From: Allodiplogaster sudhausi
Lineage: Eukaryota; Nematoda; Chromadorea; Rhabditida; Diplogasteridae
Assembly: GCA_945643635.1 (NCBI GenBank)
Contig: CALZFC010000005.1
Coordinates: 3,485,001 to 3,549,000, forward strand
Length of the DNA stretch: 64,000 nt
Direction: 5' to 3'
This document shows positions 33,911-45,895 of the stretch, one piece after another. The notes under the pieces are model-generated. The model was given only the letters and a program-made list of their open reading frames with translations. It was not told the origin of the DNA and ran no database searches. Made by a program: the position numbers and the translations under genes. Every line of letters starts with the position of its first letter. The stretch's first letter is position 1.

Positions 33911-36900
33911 AAGTAGGATAGGAGAGAGAACTTCAAATAGCAATGGGGGAATTCAAAAAAGGAAGAGCGAACAATTGGATGCCATCAAGCTTGCCATTTA
34001 CGCGGGCAGTCCCTGCCATATTTGCGCCAAGATGCAGGGAAGAATAATAGGAGCAGAGGAATCCGCGGGGACTCGGCAGCATAATAGGAAGCCTGCGCCA
34101 TAACAAAGTCATTTTCTTCTTCCAAACTCTCATCTTCATTGTGCTGCTAGAAGAGAAATAGAAGCCTCAGTCGTAAACATATCAGAATTATATTGTTGAG
34201 GTGTTTAAAATGCTCGAGTCCGTTGTTGGGAGTGCTAATCTCGCCACGACAAGCACGAGGGAAGCCATTGTACATGCGACGCCAGCCGGTTCGATGGCTC
34301 ACTTCACTCATATGACATCGTTTTGCAGTTATGCTCACATTCATCCTCTACCATCATGTCAAATTGGTTATCCAACTCCACAAATATTCTCCGATGCCAG
34401 CGACATGAATCTCGCTGCGTTACAATTAGATTTCCCTTGTTGCTTCTCCGCTGATATCCCATCCAAGATAGGATTCGATAGCATGGCCAAGTAGTGCGAT
34501 TTCGAACGCCGGTATAAACGTTTGGTGCTTGTTTTGGAAATAAATAACGAAATGCTTTTGGTGGTGGGCCACTATCGAATTACTAACAAAGAATTATATT
34601 GAAACTGGCTTACTCGCTTCTCAGATCCGCACTTGTTCCTCTCTCTCTCTCCCTATTGCCTGACCTGCTCAAGTTGTCTGAGTCGGCAGATTGCCCTGAG
34701 CCCTTCTGCAGTGACGGACTGGTCGGTGCCCGCATTCGCAATGGAAAGCGAGGTCAGGTTGTGGAGGCAGTCACCAATCGCAGTCAGCAACGAGTCACTC
34801 ACCAACGGATTGTAGTCCAGTCTGGAATCAAACAAAGAAACACTAATTGCCTATTTTTATCTTTTGTAAAGTTATTAGAATAAATTAGGAATAAACTAAA
34901 GGAATATACTCCAATAGAGACGAATTCATTAAACTGACGCAAGCTCAGTGAGAGAGGAGAGGTTGGGAATGTGTGCCAGGCCACTTTCAGTGAGATTCGA
35001 GAATCGGCCACCGCAGAGAGTGAGAACCGAGAGGTCGGGCAGACAGCGAGAGATCATTCTAAACAATCTTAGGGCATTTATCGGGGGAAGAGAGGGGGGG
35101 GGGAGAAGTTTGCCGGAAAATCCGCCAAATACTTGACTTTATTTTAACGACCACATCTCTGTCTTAATACACGCACAGACACTTTAAGATATCATCTGTT
35201 CTGCATTGTATCTACTCCCGCTCTTTCTTCCTTACTCTCCGTGACTTGGCCTCCCTCACTCGCCTCTCTCCTTTGTTCTAGCACTTTTTTCTCATTCTTT
35301 GGAATATGCAACAGCGATCCACTTGCTCGAGAAACAAGCATGCTTAATTTATTGTAGGAAGTGAAGGAAGACTCAAAAGTAAACATTTCAAAGAGAAAAG
35401 TCAAAGAATTCCCGTTGGTGTTGACATCCCAAAGTATACAACTACCACAACAAAAGCGAATTTTATCTATGCATGCCGCGAGAATGCACACAACTCTTCC
35501 GTAAAGAGTTGCTAACAAGACTTCCAAATCTAATTTGCAAGAATCTTGCAGTCCTCTCTCGCGTGCAATGTATTCTTCAGAGTTCCATAACTTCCAAACC
35601 AATTCATCCATAAAGTTGAGCGAAGCTGTATTGTTGAAAGTTCATTGTATTGTTTAAATAGGACGCCATAATTTTTCGTTTCAGTGCTCGCCTAGTCAAT
35701 CTAAATGTTCTCTAGTTAGTTACTATTCCTTGCATTCTGTCGCATGGTGAATAAGAAGAAATAACGATAAAGTGAATAGAAACGGACCCAAGGTTCGCAT
35801 CAGTGATGAGATTGCAGTCATTGAGGCGGAGTTCGAGCAAGCCGGTGGAACCCGTGCAGAGATCTTCCAGGGCACGTTCATCTACATGGCAGCAGCCATC
35901 CAGGAGAAGCTGCAGAACAAGAAATGCGCCACTAACAACAATATAATCATCTCTCCGTCCATGCCTACAACAAGTTATGACTTTCCTCGTGATATGCTGG
36001 CTGATTCCTTGATATCAGTCAAATTAAATAAAACAAATCCCATTAGGATTGAGTGTGCAGGAAGTCGTCAGATCAGAACATTATTCGAAAGATTATAACT
36101 GTAATCATACAAAAGAGCTATCAAAAACACGCCTTGAAAAACAAAGTCAGGACATATGGGAGCATTGAGATCGCTACTCGAGAGTAGTACACTTTCAAAT
36201 CCTCCTCAGAAATATGGGTGAATACTCTTATATTCGTGTTTCTATTCACCATCAGATTAACAGACCTGTTCAAGATTAGGTCCGAAGAGTCGGAGACATC
36301 TCCCGTGCATTCTCCTGCAGCCTCGGAGATCCAATTCCCGGAGTGAAGAAGCACAACCACGAACCAACATCCACAAAGCCTGTGAGATATCACGTTCTTA
36401 ATACAGGACAATGCAACCTAACCAAAAACAAATATACTAAAAACCAGCAACTAATTAGGTTTTAAACTTCACCGGGAAATGAAAGCAAACAATGAAACAA
36501 AAATTCGAAAAAATTTCCAGCAGAAACAGAAGAGTGTTGGCAGACCTTGTCATTCGCGTTAATCATATCCCGGTATCTTAACTTCTTGAGTCCCGAGAGG
36601 TTTTCGCTTAACTCGGAAAGAGATTCAGCCGTCGCACGAACACCAGACAAGTCCAGCTAAAGATCCAAGTCATCAACAAAAGCTCATATTCCATTAAAAA
36701 AAATACAAATCATTATTAACATTCTGCACGAAAAATACGATTCTAAAAGGGTTGCTCATACTATTACAAACCTCTTGAAGATTTGGACAACAATTGGCGA
36801 TGATCTCCAGTGCTTTAGAGTCCAAAAGGTGGACAACTCCGGATATATCAAGGCAGTTGAGATGAGCTAAACAGTTAATTTGTATGATTCCAAAAAGTAC

Positions 36901-39137
36901 ATTCATCCATTGAGCAATGAAATAAAATAGAAACGAAATGACCTCCAGCACGAGAGAGAATAGCCTTGAGATGAGAGTTCCTTAAAGGATTGGAACGAGA
37001 GAAATTGCTGCAGTCAGCGTCTCGGAAGAGATTCAGCGTTTTGATATGCTGCCAGGACTGAAACGAAATAACATTTATAGGTTCAGTTCCTTAAGGTTTT
37101 GAGTACAAAGTAAAAATACACGAATCAAGATCTCTTTAACAAGAACCCTATAAGAGCTTTCGAGCCATCTCTTGTTAGTTCTCTCAAGTCGAATGGAGTC
37201 GGGAATTGGAAGGAAAGCCAAGACTCGCTCGAGAGCAGCGGAAGGCAAGTCATCTAGGGACATCGTCTGGAAAAGAATAGAAACATCAGCTGCTTAAGAA
37301 TATAAAACGAAAGCTTTTTCAATTTCTTCAGAACACCGAATAGAAACCTCCGTGGATGAAGACGCAAGCGAATGCGTTGAAGAAGTCATCGAAGCTCTGT
37401 CATCTTCACCTGTTAATTCAACACATCTTAATTCCATTCGCAGTGTACACAAACGAACTGCGTTCGAAGAGTACGAAGTGAAGAAGAGAGACTAACACAT
37501 GCTGTTGCGATCGTCAGAAAGTAGTAGACCTTTTCCACCTTTTCTTCGCGAAACAAACTGAATAACAAGATGACCGCAATGGATGCGTCAAGTTTGTTAA
37601 AAAAAAAAACTCCATGAAAAATATGACATTTGTTTACAAAGTGCGAATATGGCAACGAACCGGAGTGACTACCATGACTTGGTTGTAGAATTTAAGCTGT
37701 TCTGGAGTTGCTTCCTTTGCCTTCTTCGCGCACTCTGCGTTTCTAAAAAAAAAAGCCACGTGAAAACGAAATAAGTCTTCCTAATCGAAGAACACTTTGT
37801 TTCGATTTCAGCTCTATCTCAGTCTTCCAAAACCAATAACATCTCAAAAAGAACATAACCCATGTAACTTTGGCAACCGTAAAAAGAAAGTTAACTTCAT
37901 TCTGTAAGAGAAGTGCGTATTTATCAGAGCAACTTTTCTTCTGCCTTTTCTCGGAGGAGCTGAAAGTCTCGTTCTCCGAATCACCCTCGCTAATAGTATG
38001 CAACATTCAAATCGTAATTTATTTAATGAAACAAGGCACGGTACTAACTTGAAAGTTATTGTCGCAACTCCACAAGTCTTCACATTTCGTTGCATTGTTG
38101 CGAATATCGAAGTTTTCTTGCCATCTTCACGTGGAAGAGAACAATGAGAAACCTGGAAAAGGCCAACGAATATCACTCTCTTTCTTTCTGAATGTAATAC
38201 AAATATTAACCTTTCCGAATTGAGTGAAGAAGGCCTGGAGTTGTGGAGGGGTGACTCGTGAGGAGACATTCGACACTACGACCCTCCGGTCATCCTTCGA
38301 AGTCGCATGGAACGAAAGAACTGCATCGAAATCTAAAACGGTACAATAGGATCCTTAGCTGCTTCCATTTATGGTACAGTAACAACCAAACAAAAGCTAG
38401 CAATTAATATCGGAAATTGTAAGTATTCTCTAAGTACATTTCACGTTTAGGCGAGAGAAATCGAAGGAGTTCAAACAGATATGAAATAAAGAAATGGAAA
38501 GAAGGAGAGATACCGTCGGTTTCTTCTCCATCGAAATGCTGCCCATCAGCCAGCAACATGGGCAGAAGTCGTCGGTACTTCATGAATTCGACAGCAGAGT
38601 GAGACCAGGTACGCCTTAAAAGCGTTTGAGTGTATTGAATATGATCGTTGTTAATGGCAGTCCCAACAGAACGCTGACCTCAATTTTCCAACGCTAAAGA
38701 ATCGGGCTCGCGTTACGAAAGTCTGGAAGGCTTCTGTGAGGTCATTCAGCCCTTGATTCTCCAAGTTCTGCCCGTGAAGACGTCGGAGAGTTTTAAACAT
38801 ATTCTGCAAAGGAATACCCTTTAACCCTAAACGGCAGCGTTACATACATGGAGAGAATATCACAGCCCCGTGCCAGTTACTCTAGGAGTCGGCACATGAA
38901 TCAAAGATCATAGGTTTATGTCAAGAGATTAGCAACGATTCGTTGGCGTATGTCAAAAAGGGAAAAGCGATGATGCGGTTATGGAGGAAGATGAGCGCAG
39001 AATCGACGTAAAACTGTGAATAGAACGCAAGGGAAATGACAAACTTGCTGAGGTTTCCCGGTGGTAGCAGCGCCCATTCCGAACAGTTTCTCGCCCGGTA
39101 AGCGAAAACTGGCACGGGCATCCATCGAACGTTGCAT
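31698..39137 (-). CDS. RRM + F-box + leucine-rich-repeat protein
   Basis: A 22-exon model encoding 757 residues; every junction phase agrees. Exons: 39045-39137, 38679-38803, 38514-38614, 38211-38332, 38049-38152, 37673-37742, 37497-37557, 37348-37409, 37120-37266, 36943-37057, 36772-36866, 36546-36656, 36266-36379, 35788-35909, 34939-35058, 34665-34821, 32587-32670, 32437-32529, 32272-32325, 32020-32170, 31899-31961, 31698-31807. An RNA-recognition motif lies at about residues 122-203 (RNP2-like RRVVVSNVSS, RNP1-like TCGVATITF). An F-box starts at about 248 (LDDLPSAALERVLAFLPIPD). Cysteine-containing LRRs of FBXL type run from about 296 to 640 (LRELDLRGC, LLELRLNDCN, LRHLDLSGS). An acidic tail (GEESDDEFES, EKELLEWAEREAKQL) follows. 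F-box/LRR proteins recruit substrates to SCF ubiquitin ligases, so the RRM suggests an RNA-linked substrate. The start follows an acceptor (GTTTTCAG), so it may be trans-spliced. Confidence 0.85.
32970..33160. repeat. GA-rich microsatellite cluster
   Basis: Several (GA)n blocks with AAAG and TGAG interruptions inside the 2-kb intron 32671-34664 of the RRM/F-box gene. A second cluster is at 33770-33915. Confidence 0.9.
33460..34103 (+). CDS. Nested antisense gene for a small secreted protein
   Basis: Lies on the + strand inside an intron of the minus-strand RRM/F-box gene. Exon 1 (33460-33623) starts with an ATG three bases after an acceptor-like CGCCCCCGCAG, consistent with trans-splicing. 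It encodes a signal peptide (MSMLALGAVALLLGASASLA), then an Ala/Pro-rich segment (LAAAPDPYAEAAPATLL). It ends in phase 2 at a GTTTAT donor. Exon 2 (33941-34103) follows an acceptor TTCAAATAG, restores the frame, and encodes QLDAIKLAIYAGSPCHICAK, with a CxxC motif, then a charged tail to TAA. The total is 108 residues. The family is not recognised; a CxxC in a small secreted protein could be redox-active or structural. Exon 1 is much richer in G+C than its surroundings. Confidence 0.5.
34196..34589. mobile_element. Probable inserted segment with 12-bp target duplication
   Basis: AGAATTATATTG occurs at 34084-34095 plus 100 (34184-34195) and again at 34590-34601, flanking about 394 bp. The segment carries a 97-codon + strand frame with no recognisable family. 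On the minus strand it contains GCGTTCGAAATCGC, close to a Pol III B box. A short tRNA-related retroelement or processed fragment is possible; there is no poly(A) end. Confidence 0.4.
35192..35611 (-). other. 139-codon open frame inside an intron
   Basis: A complete ATG-to-stop frame lies in the intron between exons 34939-35058 and 35788-35909 of the RRM/F-box gene, on the same strand. Its composition is protein-like: it starts MDELVWKLWNSEEYIARERG and ends with a charged segment. No splice signals or family are recognised. It may be an intronless nested gene, a retrocopy or chance. Confidence 0.3.
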
Positions 39138-39400
39138 TGACCCTGAAAACTTGACATTTCTTGAAACAACCTTCTTTCTTACTTTAATACAAGAATGAAT
39201 AAAAATCCCAGGAATCAACTCACCGAAATATTTCGCGAATTGTCTTGCGTTTCGTAATAGTCGGCATGGTAAATACTGGTCACGAATGAGTTGGCACTAA
39301 AAAATTTTATTTTCCTTAGAATTTTCCAGTTCTCACTAGACTTTTACCTTTGGCCAGTATAATTATTCGAACTTGTATTTCCTACGTAGAAATTACAGTG
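39138..39400. promoter_or_regulatory. Divergent promoter region
   Basis: Only 263 bases separate the starts of the minus-strand RRM/F-box gene and the plus-strand HSPBP1-like gene. It contains an orphan minus-strand ATG mini-frame (39229-39272, MPTITKRKTIREIF) ending at a perfect GTGAGT donor, which does not fit the phase of the next exon. That piece may be a 5' untranslated or alternative exon. Confidence 0.5.
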
Positions 39401-41496
39401 ATGGGATCGGACCAAGTGCCCCAACAATATTGGAACGCCCTTCTCGGGATCACAACGCGTGCTCAGGTTTCGTCATTTTCCTTTTCAGCTGTTAATTTCA
39501 TTTATGCTTGCTTTGTGTTGAAAAAAGTGTTATACTAATTCTCTTTGTAGGCGGAATATGAAGAGAACAAAGGCGCGGTAGAAGACGGCCTGAAAAGCGA
39601 GACAAATCCTGGTCCTCTTACTCAAGAGGTATGATTGCTGTATCTATCAATCCGTTCAGGTGATAACGAAACAAAGATAACCAAGAATATAATTAGTTCT
39701 AATTTTTTGTTCTTGCCAGAGTCGCGAATGGCTGGAATCTGCAATGCGAGACTTGGTGGACTCGACAGATCCTTCGAAGATAATGGATCGAGTGATGGGA
39801 AGTCTTCTCCGGTACGCGACCACAACTGAACTTGGCGAAGAAGATCGCGCGACCGTCAGTGCTTCGACGTTGATATCTTTGAGCTATTCTGAAGACTTTC
39901 TTAGCTTTCCGGAATCTATTTTCTCCATAGACAATCGGTAAAAAAAACCCAAATTTAGCCTCCTTTTTATTGAAATGAATAAGCTGAACATCAGTAAGCA
40001 AGAAAAATTAGCAACGGGCCTTTCTATTCGCATTTCTCGTTGTGATAATTAATCTTTCTTGCTGCAGCTTTCATTTAACACGCCATTGCAGATTCTAACT
40101 CTTGCTGTCAAATTAGAAGATCTTCTCCAGTTTGCTGATCTCGCGAAGAAATTCAAGAATCTCGGCGGATTCGATATTATCACACGATTCCTGGTATTTT
40201 GTCAACTTCTTTCTTCCTCTTCTTTTTTCAGGCAGATGCAGTTTTCATATAATTATACTTTTTGCATTAGTTATATATTTATTTTGCCAATATGATTAAC
40301 ATTTCCTTTTAGAATTACACTGAATACATCGACCTCCGCATGGCCGGCGCAGAAATGCTCATTACAATGTGCGAGAACAACCCCATTGCTCAGAACATGG
40401 TCGTTGCTCTTCCTCTCTTCAAGCACATATTCCAACTTCTCGCTGATCCTCGACATGATACGGTATTCATTAACAGCAACGAACATTCGCACAGCTTTTT
40501 TTTTAAATTTATGCTGCGATAGAAAATTGTCGGTATCCGCCTATTCGCAGAGGGGTTGGGGGATAAGGAATCCCATTTTAGTTATTGTTTCTCTCAATGA
40601 CTTGTGAATCATGTCATAATTGTTCAGAGATTCCGTTATAAGTTGCTGGGCTCAATCTCTGCCATTGCTCGCTCCCACGGACCTGCCTATGAGTCAGTTC
40701 ATTTGTTAAGTCTATTAGCAACTCCTTCTATCTGTAGGAAAAAAAGTACTGTAGAATGTGTTTTGGTTAGTTAGAAAGACTATAATTAGACGACATTTTT
40801 CAGTGCATTTCTGGCCGTGGAGGGACCGCAGACTTTGTGCCAGATTGCAGTTGCTGAAGAAAGTGAAGCGAGACTTGCGCATAAAGCTCTCCGAGTACTC
40901 GCAACTATAGTCTACACCTACAGAGATGATTGTCAGTTATTTCTATGTTTGTACTTATTTTTACGACCAAACTCTAATAAATTACTTTCTTTTTTATCAG
41001 TGGTTTTCCAATTTTTCTAGCTTTAAGTAGATTTTTTTTCTAGCAAGTCGAGCGGATAGCGCGAAGGAATTTATTAGCCGGGGTTATGCTCATCTAAGCG
41101 AGAAGAGAACGGAAGACTCGGCTGAACTCGCCTATATCAGAGAACTACTCCTACAGGTATTCCATGCATCTTCCATCTTGATGACACTCACTCCTTTGTC
41201 TGCATCTTCCTAATGCCATATTGAATGGAATGAGTGAATAGAATTGAGGATGTGGCATGGGAGCAAGTTTCGGAGGAAGGGCGGCAGCTGCTTGTGAAAG
41301 CACTCACTCAGGAAGTCTCCAAGGCCTTCGATGAACAGGCACATTACCTTTTCTTCTCTTTCGACCAGCTCTTTTTAGTGCTCCTCTTTCTGTCTGAATT
41401 TGTTTCCTTTTAGCTATTCTTATTTCTGAATTTCAGCGGCAGCAGCAGATGGTTCAGCTGTTACTGAAAAAGTTCGGAGCGAATAAGATGGGATGA
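39401..41496 (+). CDS. HSPBP1: HSPBP1/Fes1-like Hsp70 nucleotide-exchange factor
   Basis: 336 residues in ten exons: 39401-39466, 39551-39628, 39720-39854, 40068-40193, 40313-40462, 40628-40692, 40804-40931, 41044-41156, 41249-41338, 41437-41496. It is a cytosolic armadillo-type co-chaperone that releases nucleotide from Hsp70. It opens with the family N-terminal WNALLG, then SREWLESAM, then the helical repeats (ILTLAVKLEDLLQFADLAKK, GFDIITRFL, RMAGAEMLITMCENNPIAQN, RFRYKLLGSISAIARSH, AFLAVEGPQTLCQIAV). The start follows AAATTACAG, a probable trans-splice site. The length is close to human HSPBP1. The intron before the last exon has a GC donor (GAACAG then GCACAT); without splicing the frame would end at an unrelated TAG. 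Exon 9 may begin at an earlier AG. Confidence 0.88.
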
Positions 41497-41764
41497 GTAG
41501 AAGCGTTGTCGTCAGCCATGTTATAATTCTATAATTTCAACATTGTTAGGAGGAATGAAGTTGTAACAACAAAATTCCTTTTGTCTGGAAAATGGAAAAT
41601 AGTACGGGTTTGTTGTTTGCGCCAATCTTTTATATTAGCTATTTTGTGATTGTACGCTAACACTCAATGCCTTCCGCATTGTATCCCTTACTTCCTTTAT
41701 CGATGCTAGCACAGTTCTTTTAAAAAAGCGCTGCTTAATGTTTGGAACAATATCAGTGGCGTAT

Positions 41765-41770
41765 AATAAA
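41765..41770 (+). terminator. Poly(A) signal of the HSPBP1-like gene
   Basis: AATAAA in GTATAATAAAGGC, 269 bases after the stop codon; the first canonical hexamer downstream. Confidence 0.5.
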
Positions 41771-42393
41771 GGCAGAACCAGCCGTAAGTTGCACAAAAAT
41801 ATTTGGACTATGCTATTTTGTGTTCCGCAGCTAAAATAAGTGAGAAAGTGGTCCTGGTAACATTCACATGGATAGGGTCCTCACCATCAGTCTTGTGTTG
41901 AGGTATGAACCAGCAATATATCATAGGCAAGTATTACATCTTCTTTTTTTTTTTTAAAGATTAAGAAAGTATTCACCGCCTCGTGCATAAATGCTACCCG
42001 TTTGCACTTGCTTGATGAAGAGACTATTGGATAAAGGAAGTGGATGAGGGGGATACTATAGCAAATGAATAATTGGGTGGTGTGGGGCTACAGGTCAACT
42101 GGAGATTAATTATGCGAATAATAAGAAGAAAAGAATGCGGGAGGACATCTGTCCTTACCAAGTCCATTCAGGAAGTCATAAGTAGGTGAGAGATGCAAGG
42201 GGAAACATTAAATACAATATGAAGTGTTCGGAAGAGAACTCAATGAAAAGGAACATGGAATAGACATTTTAATGGCTGAAACAGTTAATATTGGAATGTT
42301 GTATATCTTCTGAAGAGAGGTCAACGAACGGGAGGGCGAGAGAAATTAAGAAGAGGCAGAGAAAAAAATGAGAGAGAGAGAGAGAGAGAGAGG
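41771..42393. other. Intergenic region between convergent genes
   Basis: No coding exon seen. A GA tract at 42369-42392 adjoins the stop codon of the RGS gene. Confidence 0.5.
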
Positions 42394-43066
42394 CTAGCAT
42401 GGCGAGAGACGTCCGTTGAAGCGGAAAGTCTGTGGGAGGGAGAGACGCTTCGCGAGGTCCTTGTAGGCCGGGGTGTGGACGAAGCGCGAGAAGCAGTCCT
42501 TCTCCATCAGACGGTAGACGTGGGTCTGCAAAGGGAAGAAATGTCTGAAGCACACGATTCTATTTCAATGGGTCGTTCATTCGTTTCTGGTTAGTCTAGT
42601 CTGACTGGCCTCTCACTTCATTACTCATTCATTTGTGATGTTCTTCGAGTTACTCGCTCAGTTTCTTGCGACTGAGATTGTAGGATACATATGCTTGAAT
42701 GTAGACCGAATGTCGATTTTACACTTGCTTTTCATATATAGAAAGAGGGAGTAAGAGAGGAAAGGAGAGAGAGAAGAGGGAGTAAGAGAGGAAAGGAGAG
42801 AGAGAGAAGAGAGAAAGAGAGAGAAAGAAAGAAAGAGAGAGAGAGAAGCCCTACATCTTGATATCTCCGATAGTGCGCCCTTAATCCGTGTTTCAGTGCC
42901 AACGGCCAGAGTGTCGTGTGACGTAAGGAGAGTGGAATATGGTCAATTGCTACAGCCACATAAATCGTATTAAACGAATACGCTGAAGGGAGTCGCCGGC
43001 AAGGCACTGAATCTGTCACCACAGCGCCCTCTCACTTAGCCATGCTCTTTCCCTCCCCCCTCTCAT

Positions 43067-43116
<50 letters not shown>

Positions 43117-43648
43117 CTCTCTGTCTCTCTCTCTCCTCCTGCTCCTTCCCGACTCTTCCATATCCACATATATTCAGACTTAACGCCATTTGATGTGTCG
43201 TAAAGTCTAGAATTACCCGTGCAAAGGCATCAGTGATGAGAATGACGTTGTCAGTGGCTTGTTCTGCTTTGCAGTGGAAGACAATTCTGTGCTTCCTTTT
43301 CTCTTCTTATCCACAAAGGGATAAACGCGGAAGTCGACGAAGGGAGGAGAGAGGGCGGGTGATCGGAGTTCTTCCTCGTAAGCAGTTTACGACGTGGGGG
43401 GGGGGGGTAGAGAGGCGACCTTCTCGGAGATGGTGAGGCTCTCCTTGGTTGTCACGTGTTTCTCTCTCAGTCACTCTATAATCCACCGCGTCGAATTTCC
43501 ACGACAAAAACAAACTGCCGACCCGACTAGTTCTGAGATCACACCCCGAGCAGGTAGTGGGACTTGGGTTTGACTTTTTAGAATTGAATACTTCTCTCTT
43601 TATCTCCCCTTCGCTGTCAGAATCTCACTCTTCCTCTTTCTGTTCATT

Positions 43649-43696
<48 letters not shown>

Positions 43697-44273
43697 TCTT
43701 TCTGTTCATTCTCTCTCTCTCCCTCTCTCTCTCTCTCCACTCTCTAGTCAACTAATTGTGGACACAATCCTCTTGTGCATGTTCTTGGTTCCAAGATGGC
43801 TCCCTTGAGGACATTCGCTCCTTGAGAGTTTTCTACACAGCGGCTGCCTATTTATCACAGAGCCACGCCAAAGAATAGTGAAAAAGGAAGAAGAAGAAGA
43901 GGGCCTGGAGGTCTTTGAATGTTGGCCGCCAAAACTTCCTCGTAGTGTACTCGAATAAAAAGAGCAAAGGTTGAGGATGTGAATGGCGAGGAAAGTCGTG
44001 TAAACTTATTTGGAAGAAGGGAATAAGGAAATGGTTTATGCGGCATTCATAAACAAGTTTCTTCAGACGTTTCTTATAAAGAGTTCTAAGTACCTGAGCA
44101 CGCTCGTAGATGTTCTCTGGGAAGCTGTCGGGGGGCTTGGAAGTGACGCGGTCGATGATGTCCATGCGAGTGTCGTGGTCGATGTTGATGGCCAGAGGAG
44201 AATCCGCTGCGATGAACGTCTCGAACATCTCCTGCATGGAGAGGCGATCAGTGATGAAGTGAGAAGGCGAGAC

Positions 44274-44306
<33 letters not shown>

Positions 44307-45864
44307 AAGAGCTTAGACAGAGATACCAGAGAAAGACAGAGATGGAGACTGAAGTGAAAGAAGAAACCTGGACGGTTCTTTCGAAGTCGGCGCGTTCTCT
44401 GACTCCCTTCAGCTCTTCGACTGCCCACCTTGAAACCATAAATGTACAGATTCTACTTGTAAATTTTTCTTTAATCGTTACTTCGTATGTGAGATTTTGT
44501 GAGAATTCATTAGAAAAATTCGTCTGACTTTGTCAGCTGTTTTCTGCTTGATATTTTCCAGACTGATTTTTGCCTTTTCTGCAGCATAAGCATGGCAGCC
44601 CCTTTACTATGTTATTATGAGACTAGTAGAGGGCGGCCAACCAAGGCTGTCTTCAGCAGCTGCTCCTACTCTCACTCCATTGAGATGGGCAGTTGGTGAG
44701 AGACAGAGACAGAGAGACGGAGAGAGAGAGAAGGAGAAAGATACAGAGAGACGGAGAGAGAGAGAAAAAGAGAGAGACAGAGAGACGAAGAGAGATAGAA
44801 AGAGAGAGACAGAGAGACAGAGAGACGGAGAGAGAGAGAGAGGCAGGAAGGTTGGAGAGAGAGTGGGACATACAGGAGAGGGAATAAAACGAAGAGAAGA
44901 GATAAAGAAAGTGAGCGACTAATCTTATATCGTTTCTCAACCTCACTTCACTCTACTACGTCGCCTTCCTATTGTATGCATCTCTCTCACTCACTCTCTC
45001 TCTCTCTCTAACTCTCGCACTCTCGCACCCCAATCCCTATCTCTGCTAATCTCTCTGTTGATTGGAAATAAGCTTCGAGGATGCAAAGCTGGCTGACGTC
45101 ATGAAATCTCTGCTGGCTCTTGCAGTGAATCGGCCTCCTTCTCTTCCTGCTCTCATCAGATAATAGAAAGGACCCCAGGTAATCATGCAAGGCGTTTTTT
45201 GCAATCGAGTCAAGGACAAAATAATGATGATTCGGAAAGAGGAAGCGAGGGAGGATATCAACAAGTAGAAGTGTTCATAGAAAGTAGAGAAGACAAAGGA
45301 AGGAAGGAATGACTCCGTTTCAGTGGAAGTAATTCGTGTCCCTTCTCCCCTTTTCCTAGTACGAGCAGTGTGACAAATTCTTGAGCCTGACGCCATCTCC
45401 TCTCTCCTCCTGCCCAGTTCTCTCCTAGTCAATCCTCGTCTTACGAAGTGGCAAAAGCCGATGAGCTCGTTGGCTACTTTGCAGTTTCCCCTTGCGGTCA
45501 GCTAGAAGGATGACGCCTTCAAGGACCCATTTTCATTTTCTCTCTCACTCTTCTCGCACTCTCTCACCCTCTCTCTCTCTCACTCTCAATTCTATGAATG
45601 GAACAGCCGTGGCTGCCTCCAAAAGGAGCATGATCCCTTCTTTGGGCCGTCTACCTCGTTCTCGGCCACCAAAATAGCATCGCCGTCCATGATAGAACGT
45701 CCCGCTTACTGCTTACTTTTATTCTATCACTTTTCCTTGATGTCTTGCCCGTTTTCTGATGCCGTCCCCTACCTTCTGTTTCTTCTTTAATCTCGCAATG
45801 CTCCGTCTGGTTTGGGGAAAGGAAAGAGACAGAGAGAGAGACAGAGAGAGAGAGAGACAGAGAA

Positions 45865-45895
<31 letters not shown>

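Noticed and set aside
34201..34494. 97-codon + strand frame
   Set aside because: It lies within a segment flanked by a 12-bp duplication, with unusual composition; more likely part of an insertion than a gene.
37869..37989. Apparent exon (GDSENETFSSSEKRQKK) in the RRM/F-box gene
   Set aside because: Including it breaks the phase to the next exon. Skipping it joins TITFK to NAECAKKA and completes a normal RRM, so it is intron sequence that looks coding.
39855..39940. Open frame continuing past exon 3 of the HSPBP1-like gene
   Set aside because: A GTCAGT donor at 39855 keeps the frame into the conserved helix exon at 40068; the read-through frame meets a stop and does not resemble the family.
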